A stretch of DNA of 64,000 nt, from the NCBI RefSeq assembly GCF_034344865.1, contig NZ_CP133774.1:4712001-4776000 (forward strand). The letters are read 5' to 3'. The notes below the pieces were generated by a model that saw only the letters and a list, made by a program, of their open reading frames with translations, had not been told where the DNA came from and made no database searches. This DNA is from Pseudomonas sp. 10S4. Lineage in GTDB: Bacteria; Pseudomonadota; Gammaproteobacteria; Pseudomonadales; Pseudomonadaceae. Made by a program: the position numbers and the translations under genes. Shown piece after piece: positions 8,345 to 17,809 of the stretch; position 1 is the first letter of the stretch, and every line of letters starts with the position of its first letter.

Positions 8345-9177
8345 ATGACTGCAAAAAAGACCCTCTTCATAACCGGTGTCAGCAGCGGCTTTGGCCAGGC
8401 GCTGGCCAACGAAGCACTGGCCGCGGGGCACCGCGTGATTGGCACCGTGCGCAGCGAAGTGGCCCGGGCCGAATTCGAACAACACGCCTCAAAGAATGCG
8501 TTCGGTCGGTGCCTGGATGTCACTGATTTTGAAGCCATCGATGTTGTCGTCGCTGAGGTCGAAAAAACCTCGGGCCGGTGGATGTATTGGTCAACAACGC
8601 CGGTTACGGCCACGAAGGCATTTTCGAGGAGTCGGCGCTGGAAGAGATGCGCCAGCAGTTCGACGTCAATGTGTTTGGTGCAGTGGCCGTCACCAAAGCG
8701 TTTGTGCCGTTTTTCCGCCAGCGCAGGGCCGGGCACATCATCAACATCACGTCCATGGGCGGCTTAATCACCATGCCCGGCATCGCTTATTACTGCGGTA
8801 GCAAATTCGCCCTGGAAGGGATTTCCGACACCTTGAGCAAGGAGCTCAAGCCTTTCGGTATCTCCGTCACGGCGGTGGCGCCAGGATCGTTTCGCACCGA
8901 TTGGGCCGGGCGTTCGATGCGCCGCTCCGAGCGCAGCATCGCCGACTATGACGCCTCTTTCGACCCGATCCGAACAGCGCGCCAGAACAAAAGCGGCAAA
9001 CAGTTGGGCGACCCGATCAAAGCTGCCCAAGCCATGCTGGCCTTGATCGCCAGCGATTCACCGCCAGCGCATTTGCTGCTGGGCAGCGATGCGCTGCAAC
9101 TGGTGCGCGAGCGGTTGGCTCACATGGCGCAGGAGATCGATGCTTGGGAAGCGGTGACTCGATCCACGGATGGCTGA
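8345..9177 (+). pseudogene. Short-chain dehydrogenase/reductase, interrupted by a one-base loss
   Basis: NAD(P)-dependent oxidoreductase of the classical SDR family. Frame 1 holds the cofactor motif ITGVSSGFGQAL (TGxxxGxG) and CLDVTD; after VAEVEK the frame fails. The next frame carries VDVLVNNAGYG, the catalytic Ser (ITSMGG) and YCGSK (YxxxK). Restoring one A in the A-run 8562-8567 joins them to 277 residues, the normal size. ATG 8345 is preceded by a GGAACGTGATC stretch and gives MTAKKTLFITG. Divergent from an AraC gene. All catalytic residues are intact, which favours a sequencing slip over true decay. Confidence 0.85.
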
Positions 9178-9327
9178 CCCGCCCCTGGTATCGAGAAATT
9201 GATTAGCGCCAGGTTTCAAGCTGTGTCAGTTTCACCGCGCCTGCATTAGGCGAGTGACAGGACGATCTCGCCAAGGGATCGCCGTGGTCTGTCGGAAACT
9301 GACTACTTTTAAACAAGGACGTAAGCA

Positions 9328-10737
9328 ATGTCTCAAGCAAAATCCCGGGCCAGTGACGCCTACTCGACAGTCGACACCTTCAGCCACTTGTACGACCGTG
9401 GCGGCAGCGTTTTGGTGAACGGCAAACCTTCGTTCACCGCTGATCAGGCCGCCGACCAGATTCTGCGCAAGGGCGCGTCCTGGCATGACCAGAATAGCGA
9501 CGGCAAGATCGACCTCAGCTACACCTTCCTGACCTCGAAACCAGCGAACTACAATCCGGCCCTCGGCACGTTCGGCGAATTCAGCGCCCAGCAAAAAGCC
9601 CAGGCGGTGCTGGCGATGCAATCCTGGTCGGACGTGGCCAAAGTCACCTTCAGCGAAGGCACCGGCGGCGACGGTCACATGACCTTCGGCAACTACAGCA
9701 ACAACACTGGCGGCGCGGCGTTCGCCTATTTGCCACAAGGCAGCCAGTACGACGGCCAGTCCTGGTACATGATCAACGACCAATACCAGGTCAACAAAAC
9801 CCCGGACACCAACAACTACGGGCGCCAGACCCTGACCCACGAAATCGGCCACACCCTGGGCCTGTCGCATCCTGGTGTCTACAACGCCGGCAACGGCAAC
9901 CCGACCTATAACGACGTGACTTACGCCCAGGACACACGTGGCTACAGTCTCATGAGCTACTGGAGCGAAAGCAACACGCAGCAGAATTTCAGCAAGGACG
10001 GCAGCGGCGCCTATGCCTCGGCACCTTTGTTGGACGACATCGTGGCGGTGCAGAAACTCTACGGCGCCAACCTGGAAACCCGCGCCAGCGACACGGTCTA
10101 CGGCTTCAACTCCAACGCCGAACGGGACTTCTACAGCGCTACTTCGGCCGCCTCGAAAGTGGTGTTTTCGGTGTGGGATGGTGGCGGTAACGACACCCTG
10201 GACTTCTCCGGTTTCAGCCAAAACCAGAAGATCAACCTCAACGAAGGCTCGTTCTCCGACGTGGGCGGTCTGGTCGGCAACGTATCCATCGCCCACGGCG
10301 TGACCCTGGAAAACGCTATCGGCGGTTCGGGCAATGACCTGCTGATCGGTAACGCGGTGGCGAACATCCTCGAAGGCGGGGCCGGCAACGACATCATCTA
10401 CGGTGGCGGTGGCGGTGATTCGCTGTGGGGCGGGGCCGGGGCGGACACCTTTGTGTTTGGCGCCGCCAGCGATTCGACCATGACCGCACCGGACTGGATC
10501 ATGGATTTCACCAGCGGCCAGGACAAGATCGACCTGTCAGGCATTGCCGAATTTGCTGCGGGCAACGCGGCGCTGAACTTCGTCAGCGGTTTCACCGGGC
10601 ACGCCGGCGACGCGATCCTCACGTACTTTGCGCAGACCAACCAGACCAGTTTGATGGTGGATTTGACCGGGCACGGGGCTGTGGATTTTGCGGTGGGAAC
10701 GGTAGGGCAGGCATTGGCGACCGATATCGTCGCTTGA
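9328..10737 (+). CDS. Serralysin-type RTX metalloprotease (AprA-like)
   Basis: Secreted zinc endopeptidase of the M10B family, 469 residues. Visible in order: a short propeptide region, zinc site [11 protein letters not shown] near residue 175, the Met-turn YSLMSYW near 210, then Ca-binding nonapeptide repeats ([30 protein letters not shown]) around 330-375, and a C-terminal export signal ending DIVA, the usual type I secretion end. No N-terminal signal peptide, as expected. The proteases of this group are normally followed by an inhibitor gene and aprDEF exporter genes; here the next gene is a DUF427 gene, so export must depend on a system elsewhere. ATG follows AAGGACG. Confidence 0.93.
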   Translation: MSQAKSRASDAYSTVDTFSHLYDRGGSVLVNGKPSFTADQAADQILRKGASWHDQNSDGKIDLSYTFLTSKPANYNPALGTFGEFSAQQKAQAVLAMQSWSDVAKVTFSEGTGGDGHMTFGNYSNNTGGAAFAYLPQGSQYDGQSWYMINDQYQVNKTPDTNNYGRQTLTHEIGHTLGLSHPGVYNAGNGNPTYNDVTYAQDTRGYSLMSYWSESNTQQNFSKDGSGAYASAPLLDDIVAVQKLYGANLETRASDTVYGFNSNAERDFYSATSAASKVVFSVWDGGGNDTLDFSGFSQNQKINLNEGSFSDVGGLVGNVSIAHGVTLENAIGGSGNDLLIGNAVANILEGGAGNDIIYGGGGGDSLWGGAGADTFVFGAASDSTMTAPDWIMDFTSGQDKIDLSGIAEFAAGNAALNFVSGFTGHAGDAILTYFAQTNQTSLMVDLTGHGAVDFAVGTVGQALATDIVA

Positions 10738-10754
10738 TTTGACGACAGATAAAG

Positions 10755-10860
10755 ATCAAAAGATCGCAGGCTTCGCCAGGTCCTACATTGACCGTGTAAA
10801 CCGTGATGTTTGTACTGCGCTCGTACCCTGTAGGAGCTGCCGAAGGCTGCGATCTTTTGA
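10755..10860. repeat. REP pair (class C, AAGATCGCAG-CCTTCGGC)
   Basis: Inverted copies of AAAAGATCGCAGGCTTCGCC and GGAGCTGCCGAAGGCTGCGA at the two ends, just after the protease gene. Same class as copies at 46.6 and 52.9 kb. May also act as a transcript end for the protease gene. Confidence 0.85.
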
Positions 10861-10875
10861 CTTTGTTTGTGAACT

Positions 10876-11000
10876 TGTGGCGAGGGAGCTTGCTCCCGTT
10901 CGGCTGCGAAGCAGTCGCATAGCTCAAACTTGGGTTATACCTGACAGTCGGGGCCTCAGGTTTTGGGGCCGCTCTGCAGCCCAGCCTTGCTCCTACAGGT
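10876..11000. repeat. REP element (class B, GTGGCGAGGGAGCTTGCTCC)
   Basis: Starts with the class B palindrome and ends with a degenerate inverted partner (GGGGCCGC..CAGCCCAGCC). Together with the class C copy it fills the 290 bp between the protease and DUF427 genes; I see no gene there. Confidence 0.7.
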
Positions 11001-11027
11001 TCATCAGCGTCATGAGGAACGTATTCC

Positions 11028-11396
11028 ATGAAAAGCTCCGGTCCCAGTCCTGTCATCACCATCGCCGAGCAGCCCGGCTGTCTGTTGGTGAAGTTTCACG
11101 GTATTCAGGTGGCCGCGTCCGCCCGGGCGCTGATTCTGATGGAAGCCAACTATCCGCCGGTGTATTACGTCCCGCGCGAAGACATCGACGAAAAGTACTT
11201 TGCCCGCACCGATCACACCAGTTATTGCCCTTACAAGGGCGATGCCAGCTATTTCAGCCTGCAAATCCCGGGGCATGAAGGCGCCAATGCGGTGTGGAGT
11301 TATGAGAACCCCAAGGTGTCGGTCGAGCAGATTCGCGACCACGTGGCGTTCTATCCCGATCAAGTGACGTTCGAGATTCTCGAAAATTACGAGTGA
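11028..11396 (+). CDS. DUF427 protein
   Basis: A 122-residue protein of the DUF427 family, a beta-rich tent-like fold (also called nucleotidyltransferase-like in some databases) with unknown biochemical role. The signature YVPREDID.. near residue 45, the SYCPYKGDASYF block near 68 and the WSYENPKVSVEQIRDHVAFYPD block near 95 are all present, so the gene is intact. ATG 11028 is preceded by a GGAACG stretch. It stands alone between repeat elements. Confidence 0.9.
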   Translation: MKSSGPSPVITIAEQPGCLLVKFHGIQVAASARALILMEANYPPVYYVPREDIDEKYFARTDHTSYCPYKGDASYFSLQIPGHEGANAVWSYENPKVSVEQIRDHVAFYPDQVTFEILENYE

Positions 11397-11435
11397 CTGT
11401 GGCGAGTGCGCTTGTTTGTGGTCAAGGAACTTGGT

Positions 11436-11530
11436 TGTGGCGAGGGAGCTTGCTCCCGCTGGGCTGCGTAGCGGCCCCAAGATTTTGTGAGCGCTGCGCA
11501 CTCAAGCGGGAGCAAGCTCCCTCGCCACAG
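11436..11530. repeat. REP pair (class B)
   Basis: GTGGCGAGGGAGCTTGCTCC and its inverted copy about 55 bp apart, between the convergent DUF427 and lldD genes; may serve as a terminator for both. Confidence 0.9.
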
Positions 11531-11549
11531 GTTCGGTGTCAAAAGCCTA

Positions 11550-12691
11550 CTACCGAAGCGTTTCCACCAACGTTGATTCATTGATCTGACTGATCGAAGT
11601 CACCCCGGTCAAGGTCATGGCCACGCGCATTTCCCTGGCGAAAATATCCAGCATGTTTTCGACCCCGCGTTGACCATCGGCCGCCAGTGCGTAAGCCATG
11701 GAACGCCCCAGTAGTACGCCTTTTGCGCCCAGCGCCAGCATCCGCACGACATCCAGCCCCGAGCGGATGCCCGAGTCGACCAGCACGGTCAGGTCATTGC
11801 CCACCGCTTGCATGATCGGCGGCAACGCCTTGGTGGTCGAGAGCACGCCGTCCAGTTGCCGCCCGCCGTGGTTCGACACCACGATGCCGTCAGCGCCAAA
11901 ACTGACCGCGTCCCTGGCATCTTGCGGGTCGAGAATGCCTTTGATGATCATCGGGCCTTCCCAGAACTCACGAATCCACTCCAGGTCGCTCCAACTGATC
12001 GAAGGGTCGAAGTTATTGGCCAGCCAGCCCATGTAGTCTTCCAGCGTTACGGCTTTGCCGAGGTACTTCGAGATATTGCCAAGGTCGTGTGGGCGCCCCA
12101 TGACCCCGACGTTGAATGCCCAGTCGGGCCGGGTCATCGCCTGCAAAATACGCCGCGATGAAGCAAAAGGCCCGGACATCCCCGAGTGCGCGTCCCTATA
12201 CCGGGCGCCGGGCGTGGGCATATCGACGGTAAAGACCAGGTTTTTACACCGGCAGCCTTCGCCCGTTCCAGTGCGTTCTTCATGAAGCCACGGTCTTTCA
12301 ACACGTACAGCTGAAACCAGATCGATTGTTGGCTGTGTGCCGTCACTTCTTCGATCGAACATACCGACACTGTTGAAAGGCACAGTGGAATCCCTTTGTT
12401 CTCTGCCGCTTTGACCGCTTGGACTTCACCACGGCGGGCGAACATCCCGGTCAGGCCTACCGGCGCCAGGATGATCGGCATTGAAAGGGGTTGATTGAAG
12501 AGGGTGGTTTCAAGGCTCAGGGTTTCGACGTTTTTCAGAATGCGCTGACGAAGCTTGATATCCGTCAGATCGGCGCTATTGGCCCGCAGCGTGTGCTCGG
12601 CATAAGCGCCGCCATCGATGTAATCAAACAAAAATCGGGGAAGTTTGCGACGTGCCGCCTCGCGATAGTCAGATGCAGATGAAATGATCAT
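11550..12691 (-). pseudogene. lldD: L-lactate dehydrogenase (FMN, quinone-linked), interrupted by a one-base loss
   Basis: Membrane-associated FMN enzyme oxidising L-lactate to pyruvate. The N-terminal 150 residues ([50 protein letters not shown]) match E. coli LldD closely; the frame fails after AAGVKT and the next frame resumes at [16 protein letters not shown], continuing through [12 protein letters not shown] (catalytic His and Arg) to the C-terminus. One base is missing at about 12238-12245, in an A or C run, and repair gives 380 residues, the Pseudomonas length. All FMN and substrate residues remain. The usual lldP and D-lactate genes are not adjacent; the next upstream gene is an MFS transporter. 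Confidence 0.9.
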
Positions 12692-12773
12692 GGTGCCTCG
12701 GTCTGGGGAGTGGCGGGGCTGTAGTGTTCATCGAGCTTAACGAAAATGTGGGCAATGAGGATGAACACTTCAC

Positions 12774-12869
12774 CTGTGGCGAGGGAGCTTGCTCCCGCTG
12801 GACTGCGCAGCAGTCCCATTCTTTGGGGCCGCTTCGCAGCCCAGCGGGAGCAAGCTCCCTCGCCACAGG
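12774..12869. repeat. REP pair (class B)
   Basis: Inverted GTGGCGAGGGAGCTTGCTCC copies about 50 bp apart between lldD and the MFS gene (same strand), so they lie within a possible transcript or separate two transcripts. Confidence 0.9.
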
Positions 12870-12893
12870 GGGTTGCAGTGAACTCAGGCTCCG

Positions 12894-14516
12894 TCAGTTG
12901 GTATCCAGATCCACGTTCTTCGTCTCCCGCAAACAAATCAGCCCCACAATCAGGCTCACCCCGGTAATCACCACCGGGTACCAAAGCCCATAGAAAATGT
13001 CCCCGGTGTACACCACCAACGCAAACGACACCGTCGGCAGGAACCCGCCGAACCAGCCATTGCCGATGTGGTAGGGCAGGGACATCGAGGTGTAGCGGAT
13101 GCGCGTCGGGAACAGTTCAACCATCAGCGCCGCCAGCGGGCCGTAGCACATGGCGGAGATGATGATCAGCGCGACAATCAGCGCGACGATCATCGGTTTG
13201 TTGATCTGCTGGGTGTCGGCTTGCGACGGATAACCCGCCAGCGTCACCGCGCCACGCAGGGCCGCTTCGTCGTAGCCATCGATCTTCACGTCACCCACGC
13301 TGACCTGCACGCCACTGCCTGCCGGGGCCGCCGCACTGGTGTAGGGCAGGCCCTGCTTGACCAGAAAGGTTTTGACCTTGTCGCACGGGCTATCAAATTT
13401 CGCCTTGCCCACCGGGTCGAACTGGAAGGTGCAAGTGGCCGGGTCGGCCAGTACGGTGATCGGTGCCTGATGGCTGGCCTGGTCGATGGCCGGGTTGGCG
13501 TAGTGGGCCAGGGTCTTGAAGATCGGGAAGTACAGCGCGGTGGCCAGCAACAGGCCAATCATCAGCACCGGTTTGCGCCCGACCTTGTCCGACAGCCAGC
13601 CGAAAAAGATGAAGAACGGCGCGCCGATGATCACGCTGACAATCAGCAAACTGTTGGCCAGCGCCGGGTCCATTTTCAGGAATTGGGTGAGAAAGAACAG
13701 CACGTAGAACTGCGCAGCGTAGAAGGTCACCGCTTGCCCGGCGTTGATGCTGAACAGCGCAATCAGTACGACTTTGAGGTTCTCCCATTTCCCGAAGGAA
13801 TCGCGCAGCGGTTGCTTGCAGAGCTTGCCTTCCTCTTTCATTTTCACGAAGGCTGGCGACTCGTGCAGGCTCAGGCGAATCCAGGTCGAGATGCCCAGCA
13901 GCACGATGGAAAACAGGAACGGAATGCGCCAGCCCCAAACTTCAAACTGGTCGCCGGTGAAGTAACGGCAACCGAGCACCACCAGCAGCGACAGCAACAG
14001 GCCGAGGGTGGCCGTGGACTGAATCCAGCTAGTGTGGAAACCGCGTTTGCCCATCGGTGCATGTTCTGCGACGTAAGTCGCGGCGCCGCCATACTCGCCG
14101 CCGAGGGCCAGGCCCTGGAGCATGCGCAGAAGCACCAGAATGATTGGCGCGGCGATGCCGATGCTGGCGTAGGTCGGCAGCAACCCGACACAGAACGTCG
14201 CCAGGCCCATGAGGATGATGGTTGCGAGGAAGGTGTATTTGCGCCCGATCATGTCCCCCAACCGACCGAACACCAGCGCACCGAACGGCCGCACGATGAA
14301 CCCGGCGGCAAACGCCATCAGCGCAAAAATGAACGCCGTGGTGTCGTTGACCCCGGCAAAGAACTGCTTGCTGATCACCGCCGCGAGGGCGCCGTAGAGG
14401 AAAAAGTCATACCACTCGAACACCGTCCCCAGGGACGAGGCGAAGATGACTTTCTTGGTGCCGCTGCTGACGCCCGCGCTGCGCGTGGCTTCCAGAGGCT
14501 GAACGTGTTCTGACAT
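12894..14516 (-). CDS. MFS metabolite:H+ symporter (MHS family) with an inserted soluble loop
   Basis: Twelve-helix proton symporter, 540 residues, of the ShiA/ProP-like MHS group. Family motifs are clear: GTVFEWYDFFLYG in helix 1, RPFGALVFGRLGDMIGRK in the 2-3 loop, LQGLALGGEYGGAATYVAEH in helix 4, SDKVGRK in the 8-9 loop. Between two central helices, residues about 345-435, lies an extra roughly 90-residue non-membrane segment with two cysteines (ATCTFQF, DSPCDKV), which ordinary MHS members lack. ATG 14516 gives MSEHVQPLEA; an upstream GTG at 14531 is less likely. Same strand as the GMC oxidoreductase gene upstream, so it may import that enzyme's substrate. Confidence 0.88.
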   Translation of the reverse strand: MSEHVQPLEATRSAGVSSGTKKVIFASSLGTVFEWYDFFLYGALAAVISKQFFAGVNDTTAFIFALMAFAAGFIVRPFGALVFGRLGDMIGRKYTFLATIILMGLATFCVGLLPTYASIGIAAPIILVLLRMLQGLALGGEYGGAATYVAEHAPMGKRGFHTSWIQSTATLGLLLSLLVVLGCRYFTGDQFEVWGWRIPFLFSIVLLGISTWIRLSLHESPAFVKMKEEGKLCKQPLRDSFGKWENLKVVLIALFSINAGQAVTFYAAQFYVLFFLTQFLKMDPALANSLLIVSVIIGAPFFIFFGWLSDKVGRKPVLMIGLLLATALYFPIFKTLAHYANPAIDQASHQAPITVLADPATCTFQFDPVGKAKFDSPCDKVKTFLVKQGLPYTSAAAPAGSGVQVSVGDVKIDGYDEAALRGAVTLAGYPSQADTQQINKPMIVALIVALIIISAMCYGPLAALMVELFPTRIRYTSMSLPYHIGNGWFGGFLPTVSFALVVYTGDIFYGLWYPVVITGVSLIVGLICLRETKNVDLDTN

Positions 14517-14616
14517 ATCGGTATCCCTCACAGTGATTGTTTTTGTTGTTCCACTGTCGGCGCCGGCCTTGTGGGCGGGTGCCGCGTTTTTCCATAAATC
14601 GGGGTGTACATCGATC

Positions 14617-14707
14617 CTGTGGGAGCGAGCTTGCTCGCGATGGCGGTCTTCCAGTCAAAGAGATATTGCCTGACACACCGCTATCGCGAGCAAGCTCGCT
14701 CCCACAG
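14617..14707. repeat. REP pair (class A)
   Basis: Inverted GTGGGAGCGAGCTTGCTCGC copies about 45 bp apart, in the 197-bp gap between the GMC and MFS genes; it ends 7 bp before the GMC stop codon. Confidence 0.9.
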
Positions 14708-14713
14708 TGTGAT

Positions 14714-16360
14714 TCAAGCGTTACTCAGCAGTTCCTTCTGTGGATTGAGGCTTCTTGTGCCGGGGTTAAGGATCAACTGCGCAGCCTTCTCGGCAATCAT
14801 CAGCGTAGGCGAACACGTGTTGCCCGAGGTGATGCGCGGCATGATCGAGGCGTCGGCGATGCGCAGGCCAGGAATGCCGTGGACGTTGAGCTGCGCATCA
14901 ACCACCGCATCCGCGTCGCTGCCCATCCGGCAAGTGCCCACCGGATGGAAAATTGTCGTGCCGATTCGCGCAGCGGCTTCGTGCAATTCCTCTTCACTCT
15001 GCAAACTGTCACCGGGCAAATACTCAACCGGTTTGAACGCCGCCAGGGCCGGCGCGGCAACGATGCGGCGTGTCAGGCGAATCGCGTCCGCCGCGATGCG
15101 CAAATCCTCGGGATGGCTCAGGTAATTGGGCTGAATCAGCGGCGCTTCCTGCGGGTCAGCGCTGCGGATTTCAATGCGGCCACGGCTCTGCGGGCGCAGA
15201 TCACAGACCGACGCGGTGAACGCAGGGAAGGGGTGCAACGGCTCGCCAAAACGCTCCAGCGACAGCGGCTGCACATGGTATTCAAGATTCGCCGAAGTCT
15301 GCTCCGGCCCCGAACGGGCAAACGCGCCCAACTGACTCGGCGCCATGGACAACGGCCCGCTGCGGTCATACAGATAACGCAGGCCCATGCCCATCTTGCC
15401 CCACACGCTGCCGGCGATCTGGTTCAGGGTGCGGGCGTTTTCCAGTTTGTAGATAAGCCGCAGTTGCAGGTGATCCTGCAGGTTGCCGCCAACCCCCGGC
15501 AGTTCATGGGCAACGCCGATCCCCAAACGTTGCAGCAGCGAACGCGGACCGATCCCGGAGCGTTGCAGGATGCTCGGCGAACCGACGGAGCCGGCGCACA
15601 GGACGATTTCCTTGCGCGCCTTGAAGGTCTTCGCCTGGCCCTTCCAACGGGTGAGGACCGCCGAAGCGCGACCGTTTTCCAGCAATACGCGATCGACTTC
15701 AACATCAGTCAAAACAGTGAGATTGGCGCGATGACGGATCGGCTTGAGAAATGCCTTCGCCGCGTTCCAGCGAATCCCGGCCTTCTGGTTAACCTGAAAG
15801 TAACCACAACCTTCGTTCTCGCCCTGGTTGAAGTCATCGATGCTGGCGATGCCGCTTTGCTCGGCGGCGCTGCGGAATGCATCGAGAATCGGCCACGACA
15901 ACCGCTGACGCTCCACGCGCCATTCCCCGGCAGCGCCGTGAAATTCCGAGTCGCCGGCAAAATGGTTTTCGCTTTGTTTGAACAGCGGGAATACGTCTTT
16001 CCAGGACCAGCCCGGATTGCCCTCGGCCGCCCAGCCATCGTAATCGCCAGCCTGGCCGCGCATGTAGATCATGCCGTTGATCGAGGAGCAGCCACCGAGC
16101 ACTTTGCCCCGTGGGTAACTCAGTGCGCGACCTTGCAGACCGGGTTGCGCTTCGGTCTTGAAGCACCAGTCGGTGCGCGGGTTGCCGATGCAGAACAGGT
16201 AACCCACCGGGATGTGAATCCACGGGTAGTTATCGCGCCCGCCGGCTTCGAGCAGCAGCACCCGGTGTTGCGGGTTGGCGGACAATCGATTGGCCAGCAA
16301 ACACCCGGCCGGCCCGGCGCCGACCACGATGTAATCGAATTCATCTAGGGAGGTCTGCAT
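14714..16360 (-). CDS. GMC family FAD oxidoreductase (choline dehydrogenase-like)
   Basis: FAD-dependent alcohol oxidoreductase, 548 residues. N-terminal dinucleotide motif YIVVGAGPAGCLLANRL, second FAD motif LLLEAGGRD, GMC signature 1 near YPRGKVLGGCSSINGM, signature 2 CAGSVGSPSILQRSGIGP around residue 260, and the catalytic His in FHPVGTCRMG with the partner Asn in TSGNTCSPT near the C-terminus. Complete and intact. Substrate not known; relatives act on choline, polyethylene glycol or aliphatic alcohols. The LysR gene 133 bp upstream is divergent and probably regulates it; the MFS gene downstream may supply the substrate. Confidence 0.92.
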   Translation of the reverse strand: MQTSLDEFDYIVVGAGPAGCLLANRLSANPQHRVLLLEAGGRDNYPWIHIPVGYLFCIGNPRTDWCFKTEAQPGLQGRALSYPRGKVLGGCSSINGMIYMRGQAGDYDGWAAEGNPGWSWKDVFPLFKQSENHFAGDSEFHGAAGEWRVERQRLSWPILDAFRSAAEQSGIASIDDFNQGENEGCGYFQVNQKAGIRWNAAKAFLKPIRHRANLTVLTDVEVDRVLLENGRASAVLTRWKGQAKTFKARKEIVLCAGSVGSPSILQRSGIGPRSLLQRLGIGVAHELPGVGGNLQDHLQLRLIYKLENARTLNQIAGSVWGKMGMGLRYLYDRSGPLSMAPSQLGAFARSGPEQTSANLEYHVQPLSLERFGEPLHPFPAFTASVCDLRPQSRGRIEIRSADPQEAPLIQPNYLSHPEDLRIAADAIRLTRRIVAAPALAAFKPVEYLPGDSLQSEEELHEAAARIGTTIFHPVGTCRMGSDADAVVDAQLNVHGIPGLRIADASIMPRITSGNTCSPTLMIAEKAAQLILNPGTRSLNPQKELLSNA

Positions 16361-16492
16361 CCCTTACCTCTGATTGTTTTTGTTGTTGGGGTCATCCTAG
16401 TTGTTAGCTTTCGTATAAAGAATGTTAGATTTTGCGCAGCCGCTGTGCGTTTTTAGACAGTGCTTCTATCAGCGTAGCCCCAAGGAAGATTC

Positions 16493-17389
16493 ATGTTCGA
16501 TTGGAATGACCTGCGGTTTTTTCTCGAATTGCAGCGCAGCGGCCGCTTGCTCACCGCTGCCCGGCGCTTGAACACCACCCACGCCACCGTGGCCCGGCAC
16601 ATCGAGGCGATTGAAAAGAGCCTCGGCACCGCGCTGTTTGTCCAGCACGCCCAAGGCTATCAACTGACCCCGGCCGGTGAAGCGCTGCTCAAACACGCCG
16701 AAGCCATGGAAAACGTCGCGCTGCTGGCCCAGGAAGAAATCACCCAATCCACCGCGCCACTGGGCAAAATCCGCGTCGGCGTGACCGAAGGACTGGGCAT
16801 CATGTTCCTCGCCAGCCGCATGAACGGCCTGTTCGAACGCTACCCAGGGCTCGAAGTGGAACTGGTCGCCGTGCCGCGCTTCGTCAGCATCCTCAACCGC
16901 GAAGCCGAAATCAGCATCCACCTCGAACGCCCGGCCGCCGACATGCTCGTCACCCGCAAACTCACCGACTATCGCCTGGCGCTCTACGCCAGCCAGGCCT
17001 ACCTCGACAAGGCACCACCGCTGCGCAGCCGCGAAGACCTCGGCCGCCATGCGTGGATCGGCTACGTCGATGATCTGCTGTTCAGCCAGGAGCTGATGTT
17101 TCTCAACAGCTTCTGTCGCAACCCCCAGGTCGTGTTCCACAGCACCAGCGTCATCGCCCAGCATCAGGCTGCGCGTTCGGGGTTGGGGATCGCGGTGTTG
17201 CCTTGTTATATGGCCAATGCCGATCCGGAACTGGTGCCGTTGCTGCCGGATGAGAGCATTCAGCGCAGCTACTGGATCAGCACGCGGCGGGAGTTGCACA
17301 AGTCAGTAAGGCTGCGGGTGTTGTGGGATTACGTGGTGGAGTTGTGTGAGCGCGAGCAGGGCCTGCTTCTAGGCCCCAATCCCCTGTAA
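16493..17389 (+). CDS. LysR family transcriptional regulator
   Basis: A 298-residue regulator with an N-terminal winged HTH (DWNDLRFFLELQRSGRLLTA, HATVARHIEAIEKSLGTALF, residues 1-60) and a substrate-binding domain from about 90. The W-ND-RFF start and NTTHATVARHI recognition helix belong to the subgroup that often controls a divergent dehydrogenase. ATG follows CAAGGAAG at a good distance. It is divergent from the GMC gene and is expected to control GMC and MFS expression. Confidence 0.9.
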   Translation: MFDWNDLRFFLELQRSGRLLTAARRLNTTHATVARHIEAIEKSLGTALFVQHAQGYQLTPAGEALLKHAEAMENVALLAQEEITQSTAPLGKIRVGVTEGLGIMFLASRMNGLFERYPGLEVELVAVPRFVSILNREAEISIHLERPAADMLVTRKLTDYRLALYASQAYLDKAPPLRSREDLGRHAWIGYVDDLLFSQELMFLNSFCRNPQVVFHSTSVIAQHQAARSGLGIAVLPCYMANADPELVPLLPDESIQRSYWISTRRELHKSVRLRVLWDYVVELCEREQGLLLGPNPL

Positions 17390-17400
17390 TTGCAAATTCC

Positions 17401-17428
17401 CTGTGGGAGCGGGCTTGCTCGCGAAGGC
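17401..17428. repeat. Single REP half (class A)
   Basis: One copy of GTGGGAGCGGGCTTGCTCGC without an inverted partner, just after the LysR stop codon and 30 bp before the structured leader. Confidence 0.8.
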
Positions 17429-17459
17429 GTCAGGTCTGGCGCACCGCATAAACATGTTT

Positions 17460-17749
17460 AACGGCGCCTGTTTAAAGACACTCGCGGTTACGTCCTAAAG
17501 GCTACAACGCCTTGCGCCGTTACCTACGCCTAAGACAGAATCCGCCGGCTTGTGCGTCTACATGGCGGGCTATATCGTTTCCCGGTCACTGAAAAACAGT
17601 GATCGGGTTTGGTAGCCCATTCATGAGATCTGCATAGCATCACCATTCGCGGCGTCTTTCGTCTCGGCATTATGGTGGTCATGCGCAGGGCACCTTCGGG
17701 TGCGCCGGTTTCCTTATGTCCCGGTCTACCAACCTGCGTATGGCCACCA
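17460..17749 (+). ncRNA. Candidate structured leader RNA upstream of the DUF6124-like gene
   Basis: Three successive foldable units precede the gene at 17810. Unit 1: AACGGCGC (17460-17467) pairs with GCGCCGTT (17514-17521), with an inner AAGGC/GCCTT hairpin. Unit 2: GGGCTA (17567-17572) pairs with TAGCCC (17613-17618) and encloses CCCGGTCACTG / CAGTGATCGGG (17581-17591, 17597-17607) with an A5 loop. Unit 3: a 17-bp arm TGGTGGTCATGCGCAGG (17673-17689) pairs with 17733-17749 (15 Watson-Crick, 2 G-U pairs) and encloses GGCACC-TTCG-GGTGC and CCGG/CCGG stems. Wobble pairs in otherwise perfect long stems suggest selection on RNA. I believe similar leaders precede related small genes in other Pseudomonas genomes, but cannot verify this. 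Confidence 0.65.
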
Positions 17750-17809
17750 CCCTTCGTTTGGTAGCGAGGTTGGTTGGCTCCTTTACTAACGGCATAAGGA
17801 GTTTCATCC

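Noticed and set aside
9232..10296. Long open frame (354 codons) on the minus strand over the protease gene
   Set aside because: It is antisense to a complete serralysin gene with intact motifs; its product is Val/Gly/Ala/Arg-rich and matches nothing recognisable.
12893..12894. lldP lactate permease as identity of the MFS gene beside lldD
   Set aside because: The protein has MHS-family motifs (EWYDFFLYG, GGEYGGAATYVAEH), not those of LctP-type permeases.
13068..14513. 481-codon plus-strand frame over the MFS gene
   Set aside because: Antisense shadow; the minus-strand frame encodes a clear MHS transporter and the plus product is Arg/Gln/His-rich without hydrophobic pattern.
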